64,000 bases of DNA from Cloacibacillus sp. An23 (GCF_002159945.1 NZ_NFJQ01000002.1:186001-250000); one strand, 5' to 3'. Positions 7,497 to 15,517 are shown, counted from the stretch's first letter. The notes: generated by a model from the letters alone, not told the origin. Numbers and translations: made by a program.

Positions 7497-7669
7497 TTGC
7501 ATGTGCATATCTCATAGCGTGGGTAATCTCTGGCGCGTCCCTGCTAGCGCTTGCGATCTATAAGGACGCGAGTTGGGGCGTCTACTTTGCGATACTGCTG
7601 CTCATGCTTATAACGGGTTCAGTCAAAATCAACATAAAGTCTGGAGGCAAGGGAGATGCGAGAGATTAA
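7493..7669 (+). CDS. Small membrane protein
   Basis: A 58-residue protein with two predicted membrane segments (residues 3-23 and 29-44) and a short polar tail. ATG 7493 overlaps the previous TGA, and the 3' end overlaps the YopX gene. Small early membrane proteins are common in phages; no specific role is visible. Confidence 0.5.
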   Translation: MIACAYLIAWVISGASLLALAIYKDASWGVYFAILLLMLITGSVKINIKSGGKGDARD

Positions 7670-8072
7670 ATTCCGCGGCAAAGACGCAGAAAACGGCGAA
7701 TGGGTATACGGAGACCTATGCACTCTGCGCGCGAAAGATGGTGAAGTCACTGTCAACCGCCTTTATAAGCATGAAGTATCTGGGCTACACGTTGTAATAA
7801 GCACTCCCGTTGACCCCACCACCGTAGGCCAGTACACGGGGCTGAAGGACAAGAACGGCGTAGAAGTCTACGAGGGCGACATACTGTCCCGCAACAATGC
7901 CCAGTTCCCAATGCGCGGCCCCGTTAAATACGAAAACGGCGGCTTTTACTTTCACGATGAAGAATCGGGATTTTGCCAATATCTGTTACCTGATATTGCA
8001 AAGCGGGGAGTGCTGAAAGAGTTAGAGGTCGTCGGCAACATACACGACGACGCGGGGCTGCTCAATAATTAG
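7656..8072 (+). CDS. YopX family protein
   Basis: A 138-residue protein with the YopX signature: MREIKFRGKD at the start, then WVYGDL, the core STPVDPTTVGQYTGLKDKNG, VEVYEGDI and the C-terminal VVGNIHDD. YopX proteins are widespread in Gram-positive phages, and their function is not established. SD GGAGGCAAGGG lies before ATG 7656. Confidence 0.85.
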   Translation: MREIKFRGKDAENGEWVYGDLCTLRAKDGEVTVNRLYKHEVSGLHVVISTPVDPTTVGQYTGLKDKNGVEVYEGDILSRNNAQFPMRGPVKYENGGFYFHDEESGFCQYLLPDIAKRGVLKELEVVGNIHDDAGLLNN

Positions 8073-8159
8073 TAAATCGTTTATTCCACACAAACCATTT
8101 TGCGAACCGTAAAACGCGAAATACGAGTAGCAAAAAGTTCAGATAGAAAGGAGCTTATA

Positions 8160-8984
8160 ATGCCAATTTTACGAGTCTTTCCCCGCCGAACGTCCTGCAC
8201 ACCGACGGACGACTACGCCGTTGTAGGCGACGTGCCGCTTTTCCTGCCGGACGACATAGACGAGGTTCACGTCAGCGTTACGTTTTCGTGGGATTTGCCC
8301 GAAGCAGAGCGTCTGGCGCGCGCCTACAGCCGGATTGCGCCGGTCAAGATAGGCGGCCCGGCGACGGGAATGCGCGGCGAGGATTTTACCCCCGGAATGT
8401 ATCTCAAACGCGGATATGTAATCACATCGCGCGGATGCCCAAACCGTTGCTGGTTCTGCTCTGTTCCGACTCGTGAAGGGCCGCTGCGCGAGTTGACAGT
8501 TACCGAGGGGAATAATGTCTTAGACGATAACTTGCTCGCCTGCTCTGACGAACACGTCAAAGCGGTCTTTGCAATGCTTGAGCACCAACCGTCTGTGATG
8601 TTTACGGGCGGGCTTGAGGCTAAAAGGCTCAAGCCGTGGCATGTCGAGGCGTTTGAGCGCATCAAGGCGCAATCAGTGTTTTTCGCATACGACACGCCGG
8701 ACGATCTTGACCCACTGCTCTATGCGCTTGAGCTTTGCCGCGCGTCTGCCTGGTATCACATACACAAAGTACGTTGCTATGTGCTCTGTGGCTATCCGGG
8801 AGACACAATCGACAAAGCGGATGCGCGTTGTATGACGGTACTGAAAAACGGAGCTACGCCTTTTGCAATGTTTTATCGCTCGCCGGATAAGCCAACACTC
8901 AAAACGCGGGATTGGACGCGATTCCAGACAACATGGACGCGCCCCGCGGCTATCAACGCCACAAGAAGGAGGCTGGGGATATGA
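8160..8984 (+). CDS. Radical SAM protein
   Basis: A 274-residue protein with CPNRCWFC at residues 93-100, the CX3CX2C cluster ligand of the radical SAM superfamily, followed by a TIM-barrel-like region (MFTGGLEAK; CYVLCGYPGDT). It is a single compact domain of a type seen in phage early regions; the substrate is unknown. The start ATG 8160 has AAAGGAG 8-9 nt upstream; an in-frame extension to 8100 lacks such a site. Its stop overlaps the next start (ATGA). Confidence 0.75.
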   Translation: MPILRVFPRRTSCTPTDDYAVVGDVPLFLPDDIDEVHVSVTFSWDLPEAERLARAYSRIAPVKIGGPATGMRGEDFTPGMYLKRGYVITSRGCPNRCWFCSVPTREGPLRELTVTEGNNVLDDNLLACSDEHVKAVFAMLEHQPSVMFTGGLEAKRLKPWHVEAFERIKAQSVFFAYDTPDDLDPLLYALELCRASAWYHIHKVRCYVLCGYPGDTIDKADARCMTVLKNGATPFAMFYRSPDKPTLKTRDWTRFQTTWTRPAAINATRRRLGI

Positions 8985-9109
8985 TTATCTGCCACTTTTG
9001 CGGAACCCCGCTCGACACCTGATGCGCCGATTACGTCGTTGTTGACGGCGCTGAAGTACCTTGCTGCGCGGAGTGCGCGGCGGAACACAAGGATAAGGGG
9101 GTTAATTAA
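8981..9109 (+). pseudogene. Zinc-ribbon protein interrupted by an in-frame TGA
   Basis: ATG 8981 overlaps the radical SAM stop (ATGA). The frame reads MIICHFCGTPLDT, then TGA at 9020-9022, and continues in frame with CADYVVVDGAEVPCCAEC to TAA 9107-9109. The two halves together make a plausible 42-residue zinc ribbon with CX2C and CX2C knuckles, so the TGA breaks a recognisable small protein. It may be a fresh nonsense mutation, a readthrough site or, less likely, recoding. I see no SECIS-like element but cannot exclude one. Confidence 0.55.
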
Positions 9110-9111
9110 CA

Positions 9112-9270
9112 ATGGTTGAATATAGAGTAACGCAGAAACAATTACGTGCGCTTGAGGACTTAGCGGATTTTATCAAACAGGCGGAAGCTTGTTTAGACGT
9201 TGAGACTGCATTTTTGAGATATATCGTTGATTGCATTTCAGAGCAGCCATTGGGAGGTGCGAGCAAATGA
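9112..9270 (+). CDS. Small hypothetical protein (VTxKQL family)
   Basis: A 52-residue helical protein from ATG 9112 behind AAGGGGG. Its N-terminus, VEYRVTQKQLRAL, matches that of the next gene (KEYRVTEKQLESL), so the two share a duplicated N-terminal module. The stop overlaps the next start (ATGA). Confidence 0.5.
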   Translation: MVEYRVTQKQLRALEDLADFIKQAEACLDVETAFLRYIVDCISEQPLGGASK

Positions 9271-9740
9271 AAGAATACAGAGTGACGGAGAAACAGCTTG
9301 AATCACTAAAAAAACTATTTGAGGCGCTCAGCCTAAGAAACTGTGAACAGATATTGAACGAATTGCGTGGAGAGGGATTTATAGAGTATGACGATGTCGG
9401 CGAATTTCTGGACAGGCTATGTAACGACCTATTGGAAGAGAGTGCAGAGGAAATAGGGAACTACACCGAGGTAAAGCGCGAGTTGAAATACCTTATAGAG
9501 GACATCGAGGGGCAGGAAGTTGCGCACAAGAGACCAATGACGTTGCTCGAAGTGGTAGAAACATCATTCGTAAGGGTAGGAGGATGCCCCGGGGATGTTA
9601 GATTCAGCGATGCTTTTAGAAAAGCCGGATATAAACAGCCAAATGTTAGTTGTCCGCGGGACGCTGACGGAAATTGCTTGACCTGCTCCGACTGCTGGAA
9701 ACGCCCCGCCGAGCCGCTGGAGGACGACCATGCCCGCTAA
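9267..9740 (+). CDS. Hypothetical protein with Cys cluster
   Basis: A 157-residue protein. Residues 1-85 are helical and acidic, with the N-terminal module shared with the preceding small gene. The C-terminal 45 residues carry CPRDADGNCLTCSDCW, a probable metal site. Start by ATGA overlap; the 3' end overlaps the next gene. Not a recognised family. Confidence 0.55.
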   Translation: MKEYRVTEKQLESLKKLFEALSLRNCEQILNELRGEGFIEYDDVGEFLDRLCNDLLEESAEEIGNYTEVKRELKYLIEDIEGQEVAHKRPMTLLEVVETSFVRVGGCPGDVRFSDAFRKAGYKQPNVSCPRDADGNCLTCSDCWKRPAEPLEDDHAR

Positions 9741-9927
9741 GCTCGAGTCGTGCCCGTTTTGCGGCAATGCCGAGCCGGAGGTCGTGATAACGCATAGCGA
9801 AGGTTGCGGTGACGTGAGATATAAAGTGTTCTGTTTTTCGTGCGGCGCGTCAGGAACAGTAACATTAAGCACCGAAGAAGCGGCTTATTCATGGAACAGG
9901 AGGGCGAACGATGAACGAGACAACTAG
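9730..9927 (+). CDS. Lar-like restriction alleviation zinc ribbon protein
   Basis: A 65-residue protein with ESCPFCGNAEPEV near the start, a second knuckle FCFSCGASG and the closing AAYSWNRRA. This is the Lar/DUF551-type pattern. Lar of the Rac prophage modulates type I restriction; that role here is only inferred from the family. The gene overlaps both neighbours. Confidence 0.75.
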   Translation: MPAKLESCPFCGNAEPEVVITHSEGCGDVRYKVFCFSCGASGTVTLSTEEAAYSWNRRANDERDN

Positions 9928-10669
9928 CACCACCCACGGCGGCACTGCCGCAGACGCGACGCACTACCAGACACTCGCACAGCAGCCCATAGAGATAATG
10001 CAGCGGCTGATGACAAAAGAGCAGTTCCTCGGCTTTTGCCACGGTAACGTAGTCAAATATGCGCTCAGATGTGGGCATAAAGACGACCCCGCGAAAGAGA
10101 TGGAGAAGGTCAGGCAGTACGCGGATTGGTACGTCAGTGCCGCGCGTGGCGAGACGATAGACCCGATGAAGAAGGCGCAAGTTGAAACGATTGGGCCGGG
10201 CTGCTATCTGTATGCCGCCCCAAAAGCACATGGGACGGAGAAATCCGCAGAAGCACCCTCACCCGACCCCGAGCAGAAATCATGGATTGACTGCGTAAAA
10301 GAATTCAACAAAGCCTACGACGTTCCGACTCTTCCCGGCCCGGCGCTCAGGTATGTTGAATACCTCGACACTCTTGCTACGCAGGCAGAACTTATAAATG
10401 AAGAGATTAACGAACTGAACGTTGCTTTTGACGACTGGATGGGAGGGGGAGACGCTAAGGTAGCAATCCTCGACGCCATCTGCGACAGCATCTATGTCCT
10501 AATCGGCCTCGCCCTCAAAATGGGCTTCAACCTCGATGCCGCGTTCAGAGAAGTCCACCGCTCAAACATGAGTAAGCTGGGCGAGGACGGTAAGCCTATC
10601 AAGCGGGACGACGGAAAAGTGTTGAAAGGCCCGAACTTCACGCCGCCCAACCTTGAACCGTATATCTAA
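9911..10669 (+). CDS. DUF3310-MazG-like fusion
   Basis: A 252-residue protein with two parts. Residues 15-85 match DUF3310 (DATHYQTLAQQPIEIMQRL, FCHGNVVKYALRCGHKD, AKEMEKVRQYADWY), seen in phage nucleotide-metabolism genes. Residues 120-252 are an all-alpha NTP pyrophosphohydrolase-like (MazG/PRA-PH) domain with EEINEL...D and the typical C-terminal NMSKLGEDGK...FTPPNL. The fusion suggests a role in nucleotide pool control. Overlaps the Lar-like gene by 17 bp. Confidence 0.75.
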   Translation: MNETTSTTHGGTAADATHYQTLAQQPIEIMQRLMTKEQFLGFCHGNVVKYALRCGHKDDPAKEMEKVRQYADWYVSAARGETIDPMKKAQVETIGPGCYLYAAPKAHGTEKSAEAPSPDPEQKSWIDCVKEFNKAYDVPTLPGPALRYVEYLDTLATQAELINEEINELNVAFDDWMGGGDAKVAILDAICDSIYVLIGLALKMGFNLDAAFREVHRSNMSKLGEDGKPIKRDDGKVLKGPNFTPPNLEPYI

Positions 10670-10696
10670 CGAATAAGAAAAGGAGAAGATGCAGAG

Positions 10697-11338
10697 ATGA
10701 AAACAGTAATTATCAGCGGTCCACACTTCGTGACGGAAGCACTCTTCGGCATAGGGTTAAGCTACGGGCTTACGTCGTGCATTGAAAACGTGAAAGACCT
10801 TGAGCGCGCCGAGTGCTACGACCGGCTTATGCAGATAGCCCGCGGACTCGCACACAAAACAGGCGGCGGACACAACAAGTTTCTTGAGACGATAACGCTC
10901 ACGCTTGACGTGAAGGCTCCGCGCTACTGGTGGCAAGAGTTCGACACATACCGTGTCGGCGTGACGAAGCAGAGCGAAAGCACCATGCACACGATTATGG
11001 CGCGCGAGCTTGAACCCTCAGACTTCGAGCGTGGGGCACGAGCCGATATGCTTCGCGTGCTGAACTTGACGCGCAGTGTTTATGTCAACGAGGCGAACGA
11101 GAAAGAGAAGCAAAGGCTCTTTCTTGACCTTAAAAACGACCTTCCCGAAGGCTTTCTCCAGCGTCGTATAGTCTGTCTCAATGCGAAGACCCTGCAAAAC
11201 ATGTACACACAGCGCAAAAATCACCGTCTGCCGGAGTGGCACGGCTTTTTCGACGCCATCAAAGAGCAGATGCGTGGACGGGAGTACGGCGAGTTTGTGA
11301 GCTTCTGCGTGTTCGGAGGCGCGGACAAATGCGCCTAA
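10697..11338 (+). CDS. Hypothetical protein, possibly ThyX-related
   Basis: A 213-residue protein starting at ATG 10697 behind AAGGAGAAG. The stretch APRYWWQEFDTYRVGVTKQS followed by ESTMH, and the later NMYTQRKNHRLPEW, recall the order of motifs in flavin-dependent thymidylate synthase ThyX and its phage relatives, but the RHR...S signature is not exact. A nucleotide-metabolism neighbour (MazG) fits. Moderate to low confidence in the family. Confidence 0.55.
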   Translation: MKTVIISGPHFVTEALFGIGLSYGLTSCIENVKDLERAECYDRLMQIARGLAHKTGGGHNKFLETITLTLDVKAPRYWWQEFDTYRVGVTKQSESTMHTIMARELEPSDFERGARADMLRVLNLTRSVYVNEANEKEKQRLFLDLKNDLPEGFLQRRIVCLNAKTLQNMYTQRKNHRLPEWHGFFDAIKEQMRGREYGEFVSFCVFGGADKCA

Positions 11339-11535
11339 GAATTACATACACCTATTGGGACGCAAACGGGCGCGAGTACTTCGTCCAGCGCGCGCCCGTC
11401 AGTGGATATGGCGTCTACTCCGCTATCGGACGGCGGACGCCTAAGCCGGAGGTGACGGAGACTTTCGACACGGCAGAAGAAGCACAGGCGCGGCTCGACC
11501 AGCTCGCGATGGAGCTAAAACTATGCGCTGCGTAG
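11329..11535 (+). CDS. Small hypothetical protein
   Basis: A 68-residue protein. ATG 11329 overlaps the end of the preceding gene (TAA 11336-11338) and is preferred to upstream in-frame starts because of that coupling. Beta-rich N-terminus (RITYTYWDANGREYFV) and a helical end with DTAEEAQARLDQL. Not recognised. Confidence 0.5.
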   Translation: MRLRITYTYWDANGREYFVQRAPVSGYGVYSAIGRRTPKPEVTETFDTAEEAQARLDQLAMELKLCAA

Positions 11536-11714
11536 AGTGCCGGTACTTTCACCGTCTCGACCTGCACACGTCGCCCGCGCGCGTCGTATGTGCTAAAAGC
11601 GTTTTAGTCGGCAACGATGTAGACGTGCGGCGCGGTTGCGGGATTGGAAAACTTAAGTCAAGGGGTGCTGCGGTCTGGAAGCCGGGCGGCGGCACGTCGT
11701 GGAACAGAGCATAA
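11523..11714 (+). CDS. Small Cys-rich hypothetical protein
   Basis: A 63-residue protein starting CVECRYF, with further Cys at VVCAK and GCGIG, a probable metal-binding knuckle; similar short Cys-rich proteins occur at 6810, 6974 and 12988. SD GGAG lies just upstream inside the previous gene, which it overlaps by 13 bp. Confidence 0.5.
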   Translation: MRCVECRYFHRLDLHTSPARVVCAKSVLVGNDVDVRRGCGIGKLKSRGAAVWKPGGGTSWNRA

Positions 11715-11723
11715 GGAGGAATC

Positions 11724-11918
11724 ATGATGTTAGAAATTACGCCGGAACTAATAGAAGTTGTAAATAGCACAACTCTTAGGTTGAGAAAGGCCATTCGCTT
11801 AGATAAAGAGCTTTTAACGAAGGAAGAATATGAAGAGTACGCCCCAATTTTAATAGAGCTTGTCGATGTGCTTGTACTTTGTTCGATGGCCAAATTTGTC
11901 CGCGGAGAAACAAAATGA
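11724..11918 (+). CDS. Small hypothetical protein
   Basis: A 64-residue (or 63 from the second ATG) helical acidic protein directly upstream of ssb, behind AAGGAGG. The stop overlaps the ssb start (ATGA), so the two are translationally coupled. Slightly AT-richer than its neighbours. No known domain. Confidence 0.55.
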   Translation: MMLEITPELIEVVNSTTLRLRKAIRLDKELLTKEEYEEYAPILIELVDVLVLCSMAKFVRGETK

Positions 11919-12445
11919 GCAGAGATTTTAACAAAGTCATTTTGACGGGGCGGCTCGCGAGAGACCCGGACGTGCGGACTACGCAGGGAGGGCAAAAGAA
12001 CGCGCGCATATCGCTGGCGTGCGGGCGCGAGCGGAAGGACAAGACAACTGGAGAGAAAAAAGCCGAGGCGGAGTTTCACCCCGTCATGGCGTGGGGGTTC
12101 GCGGCGGATCTGCTCGAAAAGTACTGCCGCAAGGGCAAGCTGATACTTGTAGAGGGACGACTGCACTCTTACGACTACACAGACAAAAACAACGTGCGTA
12201 AATGGGTAACAGAGGTTGTCGCGGACAATATCATTCTTATGCCGGACAGCAAAAACAACGGGCAGGCGGCTGGGGCTTCGGCCTCTTCCACGCCAGCACC
12301 AGCACCCGCGGCTCAGTATTACCCGGGCGGCTCTGATGCGACATCGCTGCGCGGTGAGATGGGCTTCGAGGATGAGTTCGATTCGTTCCCACTAGATTTT
12401 TCTGAAATACATGGAGGCGATAGCGATGTGTCTATCCCATTCTGA
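11915..12445 (+). CDS. ssb: Single-stranded DNA-binding protein
   Basis: A 176-residue SSB. The OB fold spans residues 1-112, with the classic opening FNKVILTGRLARDPDVR and the core VMAWGFAADLLEKYCRKGKL. A Gly/Ala/Pro linker and an acidic tip ending SDVSIPF follow, close to the DDIPF protein-interaction tail. It coats replication intermediates and would work with the Sak4-like ATPase. Starts by ATGA overlap; its 3' end overlaps the HNH gene by 20 bp. Confidence 0.93.
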   Translation: MSRDFNKVILTGRLARDPDVRTTQGGQKNARISLACGRERKDKTTGEKKAEAEFHPVMAWGFAADLLEKYCRKGKLILVEGRLHSYDYTDKNNVRKWVTEVVADNIILMPDSKNNGQAAGASASSTPAPAPAAQYYPGGSDATSLRGEMGFEDEFDSFPLDFSEIHGGDSDVSIPF

Positions 12446-12974
12446 TAAGGTAAACAAAGCACAATTTAGGCATAAGCAACAACGACATGGTTGTGCAAAC
12501 GGCAAGGATGGATATATACGCTTATATCAAATATGGCTCAGCATGCGAAATCGGTGCGATAGTCCTAATAACAAATGTTACTCAAACTATGGCGGTCGTG
12601 GAATCAAAATGTGCGATGAGTGGAAAAGCTATTTGAATTTTAAGGCATGGTCGTTATCTCATGGCTATGCCAACAACTTAACTCTAGACCGTATTGATAC
12701 AGACGGTGGTTATTGTCCTTCCAATTGTCGTTTTCTCCCGATGTCTGAGAACCAAAAACGACGAACGATGAATACGTACATTCTCTGTGAAGGAAAGGTC
12801 TACACTCTAGCTTCGCTAGCACGCCTCTTGGGAATAAAAGAAAAATATTTATATGTTCGAGTTCGCAGACGAGGCATAAAACGAATTTTAGAAGAGCTTA
12901 AACTTCAACATGGCAAAACGTTAGAGCTCACGACTCTACGAGAAGTTGAGCACAACGGCTGGGCCGTCGTGTAA
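12426..12974 (+). CDS. HNH-type homing endonuclease
   Basis: A 182-residue protein with the phage HNH layout: YQIWLSMRNRC, CYSNYGGRGIKMCDEW, LTLDRIDTDGGYCPSNCRF and QKRR, followed by a C-terminal DNA-binding helical region (TLASLARLLGIKEKYLYVRV). ATG 12426 has GGAGG 8 nt upstream. Base composition is clearly more AT-rich than the surrounding genes, and it abuts the ssb 3' end, as expected of a mobile homing gene that has inserted without breaking its neighbour. Confidence 0.8.
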   Translation: MCLSHSDKVNKAQFRHKQQRHGCANGKDGYIRLYQIWLSMRNRCDSPNNKCYSNYGGRGIKMCDEWKSYLNFKAWSLSHGYANNLTLDRIDTDGGYCPSNCRFLPMSENQKRRTMNTYILCEGKVYTLASLARLLGIKEKYLYVRVRRRGIKRILEELKLQHGKTLELTTLREVEHNGWAVV

Positions 12975-12987
12975 GTAATGGGATGAA

Positions 12988-13191
12988 ATGGGCACCATGT
13001 CCCGCCTACCCTGCATTAAAGGCTGCATTTACTTCCGAGGCATTGACGAGCGCCGCAAGGCAATCTGCGCCAGTCCGCATGTGCCGAAGCCACAGAACAT
13101 AGACCCTGATGTCGGCTGCTGGTGGGGCGAGCGCGCCCCTGTTGAAAGGAGGACGGATGATGAGGATAAGGCGCAAGGCATTCTCTTTTGA
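12988..13191 (+). CDS. Small Cys-containing hypothetical protein
   Basis: A 67-residue protein with C..GCIYF, C and GCWW, resembling the other short Cys-rich early proteins. The start may be ATG 12988 or ATG 12997; neither has a strong SD. It overlaps the 5' end of the VRR-NUC gene. Confidence 0.45.
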   Translation: MGTMSRLPCIKGCIYFRGIDERRKAICASPHVPKPQNIDPDVGCWWGERAPVERRTDDEDKAQGILF

Positions 13192-13567
13192 CAGAGACGG
13201 ATATGTTCCAACGGAGCACGAAGAGCAGGCGCAGCTAATCCGCATGGTAAACGCGGCGTTCCCGCGCGATGTGGCGGCTCTGCTTTGGGCTATCCCAAAC
13301 GGCGGCGGACGGCACATCAAAACGGCGGTAGACCTCAAGCGCGAGGGCGTCCGCGCGGGCGTGCCAGACTTGATGTTCGCCTACCCTCACAAGGGGTACG
13401 CCGGGCTTTTCATCGAGATGAAGCGCCGGAAGGGCGGGCGCATCAGTGAAGAGCAGAAACGATATATCGAGCTTCTACGAGCGCAGAGCTACGCCGTCGT
13501 CGTCTGCAAAGGCTGCGACGAAGCTTTCCGCGCGATAACGTCTTACTTGGGGAGGGATGCGGCATGA
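13157..13567 (+). CDS. VRR-NUC domain nuclease
   Basis: A 136-residue single-domain VRR-NUC protein of the PD-(D/E)XK superfamily: EHEEQAQLIRMV, WAIPNGGGR, GVPDLMFAYP (Asp) and FIEMKRRKGGRIS (Glu-X-Lys), then EQKRYIELL. These small phage nucleases are thought to act as junction or flap endonucleases in replication and recombination. ATG 13157/13160 follows AAGGAGG. Length is typical. Confidence 0.88.
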   Translation: MMRIRRKAFSFDRDGYVPTEHEEQAQLIRMVNAAFPRDVAALLWAIPNGGGRHIKTAVDLKREGVRAGVPDLMFAYPHKGYAGLFIEMKRRKGGRISEEQKRYIELLRAQSYAVVVCKGCDEAFRAITSYLGRDAA

Positions 13568-13659
13568 CAAAAGAGATAAACAGGCTTGTGCTTACGGTTT
13601 TAATTGGGCTGACGTGTCCGTTGGTGCTGCCGATGATGGAGGATTTACGCAATGACTGA
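13564..13659 (+). CDS. Very small membrane peptide
   Basis: A 31-residue peptide with one hydrophobic segment (LVLTVLIGLTCPLVLPMM). ATG 13564 overlaps the VRR-NUC stop (ATGA) and its own 3' end overlaps the next gene, so the coupling supports translation. No function can be assigned. Confidence 0.4.
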   Translation: MTKEINRLVLTVLIGLTCPLVLPMMEDLRND

Positions 13660-13906
13660 TAACACCGCAGCCGTACTAATGCTTGCTGCACTTTTTGCGC
13701 TGTGTGGGTTCGTCTGCTGGCTTCACGCGCGATACCCGCGGTCGAGCGGCGAGCGTGAAAGCAGCGTCTACAAGTGGACGATAACGCAGGCCCAACCCGG
13801 GCGTATCGCGCCGAACGGCAACATCGAGTGTGCGCCAACGCGCAAGCCGAAGCCGGTTAAACCACCGCAGCCGAACCGCAGGAAGAAAAAGAAAGCGAGA
13901 AAATGA
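13652..13906 (+). CDS. Small membrane protein with basic tail
   Basis: An 84-residue protein with an N-terminal membrane segment (residues 6-24) and a Pro/Lys/Arg-rich C-terminus ending in a polybasic tail. SD GGAGG lies in the preceding gene. The stop overlaps the next ATG (ATGA). Role unknown. Confidence 0.5.
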   Translation: MTDNTAAVLMLAALFALCGFVCWLHARYPRSSGERESSVYKWTITQAQPGRIAPNGNIECAPTRKPKPVKPPQPNRRKKKKARK

Positions 13907-14103
13907 CGCTCGTGATTTATTACATTGGCGTTGCTACGTGTATCGGTGGCGGCGCGTTGCTCGCAGCAATCAGCATATATACGGGCGTGGCTGTGGCAGT
14001 GTGGAGCATAGCCGAGCCTATCGGTACTATGGGTACTTTAAGCGGCTTCGGGTTACATTTAGAGCAATTCCCGAAGACGAGGCCCAAGATAAGCCCAAGA
14101 TAA
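13903..14103 (+). CDS. Small membrane protein
   Basis: A 66-residue protein with two hydrophobic segments (residues 3-25 and 28-48) and a basic tail, coupled to the previous gene by ATGA. It ends the early gene run before the late-regulator-like gene. Confidence 0.45.
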   Translation: MTLVIYYIGVATCIGGGALLAAISIYTGVAVAVWSIAEPIGTMGTLSGFGLHLEQFPKTRPKISPR

Positions 14104-14170
14104 GGCCCAAGACATAAAAATCTCCCCGCCGCCGGGGCAAACGGCTAACGGGGAACTCCAGTAAAGGTGA

Positions 14171-14212
14171 TATGCGCGTACAGATATTATACATCATGGA
14201 GGTACGCGCATA
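14171..14212. repeat. 11-bp perfect inverted repeat before the regulator gene
   Basis: TATGCGCGTAC (14171-14181) and GTACGCGCATA (14202-14212) are exact complements 20 nt apart. The right arm touches the GGAGG (14198-14202) of the next gene, so the dyad could be an operator or an RNA hairpin limiting that gene's translation. Confidence 0.5.
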
Positions 14213-14213
14213 C

Positions 14214-14726
14214 ATGGGCAGGAAGAAAAAGCTTCTCATACTCCAAACGAAAGTCATTAAAATAATGGATATAATCTCGCTCATGCTCGACTGCCATCCG
14301 GTCGGCTATCTTGTCCTGTGCGGACGCGAAGAGTGGCCGAGCGATGAAGACATCGCGGAAATGCTGCGCCTCCGAAACGGTTCAAGCGAGCCCGTCCATG
14401 TGCAGGGCGGGCCGGAAATCCCGGAGGCGCAGCGCCGCGTCGAAGCGATAGAGGGCGCGCGGCGGTACATGTCGGCGCTCGACCGCTACGGCGGCACGCA
14501 TGCACTCATCTCCGCGGTCAACGACTACCGCCGCCACGATCCGCAGCGGTGCGAGTTGCTGAAACGCATCGGTATGGCTGGGATGCCCGGAGCGAAAAGC
14601 CTTGAAGCCCTTGCTGGGGAGTATTGCATGGACATGAAAACGCTGTACGCGAACAGGCGCGAGGCGGTCAAGGACATCGCGATGATGGTCGTGTACGGCG
14701 GGGAAGATTTTGAGCTGGCTGGGTAA
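14214..14726 (+). CDS. Possible late transcription regulator (RinA/ArpU-like)
   Basis: A 170-residue helical protein. The frame is open from ATG 14172, but ATG 14214 follows GGAGG at a workable 11 nt. Basic N-terminus, a middle with GARRYMSALDRYGGTHALIS, and a C-terminal sigma-region-4-like helix-turn-helix (SLEALAGEYCMDMKTLYANRREAVKDI without a break). Position at the end of the early genes, before terminase, matches RinA/ArpU-type late gene activators. The assignment rests on position and the helix-turn-helix. Confidence 0.5.
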   Translation: MGRKKKLLILQTKVIKIMDIISLMLDCHPVGYLVLCGREEWPSDEDIAEMLRLRNGSSEPVHVQGGPEIPEAQRRVEAIEGARRYMSALDRYGGTHALISAVNDYRRHDPQRCELLKRIGMAGMPGAKSLEALAGEYCMDMKTLYANRREAVKDIAMMVVYGGEDFELAG

Positions 14727-14734
14727 AGCGCATC

Positions 14735-14763
14735 TTGACACGTATAAAAACACGTATTATAAT
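14735..14763 (+). promoter_or_regulatory. Consensus promoter of hicAB
   Basis: TTGACA (14735-14740), a 17-bp spacer and TATAAT (14758-14763). The spacer region contains two direct copies of ACACGTAT (from 14738 and 14750), a likely operator for HicB autoregulation. Confidence 0.8.
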
Positions 14764-14789
14764 TATAAACAACAAGGGGAGCTGATTCA

Positions 14790-14984
14790 ATGAAGAGTTG
14801 GTCTTCACGAGAAGTGATAAAGGTACTTAAAAAAGACGGATGGGTTCAGGTGAGGTCAGAAAGCACACACAAGCAATTCCGTCACCCAACGAAAAAGGGG
14901 ACAGTTACGGTGCCTCACCCTAAAAAAGACCTACCGTATGGGACAGTAAAAAGTATCTTTACACAAGCGGGGATTAAATTTTAA
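14790..14984 (+). CDS. hicA: HicA toxin
   Basis: A 64-residue HicA-family mRNA interferase. It has the double-stranded-RNA-binding-like fold with SSREVIKVLKKDGWVQVR and the active-site His in STHKQFRHP, then VTVPHPKKDLPYGTVKSIF. SD GGGGAG lies before ATG 14790. It is followed by hicB, which encodes the antidote. AT-richer than the phage core, so the module was probably acquired as a cassette. Confidence 0.9.
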   Translation: MKSWSSREVIKVLKKDGWVQVRSESTHKQFRHPTKKGTVTVPHPKKDLPYGTVKSIFTQAGIKF

Positions 14985-15024
14985 TCCCCTTTATCTCCCC
15001 AACATGGAAAGGAGAATGCACAAA

Positions 15025-15423
15025 ATGGCAAAAGATAATTATATCTATCCTGCAATATTAGATTACGCGGATGACGGAATAACGATCACTTTCCCCGATT
15101 TGCCGGGGTGCGTATCGTGCGCGAAAAATGACGAGGAAGCCTATTTTATGGCGCGTGACGCGATGCGTGGCTGGCTGCTCGTCTCCGAGGAATACGGCGA
15201 CGAGATAAAAGAGCCTACGCCGCTAAAGGACGTGGCTCTGGAAAGTAACCAGCGTGCTATGCTTGTCGATGTCAATCTTGCGTTTTACCGAGAGCCGCAC
15301 CGCAATAGAGCCGTGAAGAAAACGTTAACAATCCCCGCGTGGCTGAATGAGCTTGCGGAGAAGGAGAACGTCAATTTTTCGTATGTTTTGCAAAACGCAT
15401 TGAGACAACAGCTCAACGTATAA
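15025..15423 (+). CDS. hicB: HicB antitoxin
   Basis: A 132-residue HicB: N-terminal partial RNase-H-like domain (YPAILDYADDGITITFPDLP, GCV, then AYFMARDAMRGWL) and a C-terminal ribbon-helix-helix (TLTIPAWLNELAEKENVNFS) for operator binding. ATG 15025 is chosen because AAGGAG is about 10 nt upstream. Neutralises HicA and probably represses the promoter at 14735. Confidence 0.88.
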   Translation: MAKDNYIYPAILDYADDGITITFPDLPGCVSCAKNDEEAYFMARDAMRGWLLVSEEYGDEIKEPTPLKDVALESNQRAMLVDVNLAFYREPHRNRAVKKTLTIPAWLNELAEKENVNFSYVLQNALRQQLNV

Positions 15424-15428
15424 GAAGG

Positions 15429-15454
15429 GCCGCCCACGAAGGGGCGGCTTTTTT
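15429..15454 (+). terminator. Rho-independent terminator after hicB
   Basis: GCCGCCC (15429-15435) pairs with GGGCGGC (15442-15448) around a 6-nt loop, followed directly by six T. Confidence 0.9.
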
Positions 15455-15517
15455 ATTGTCTGCGTCTAGCTTTTATCATATCGTTAACGTCACCGATATG
15501 ATAAGAAAAAAATATCG

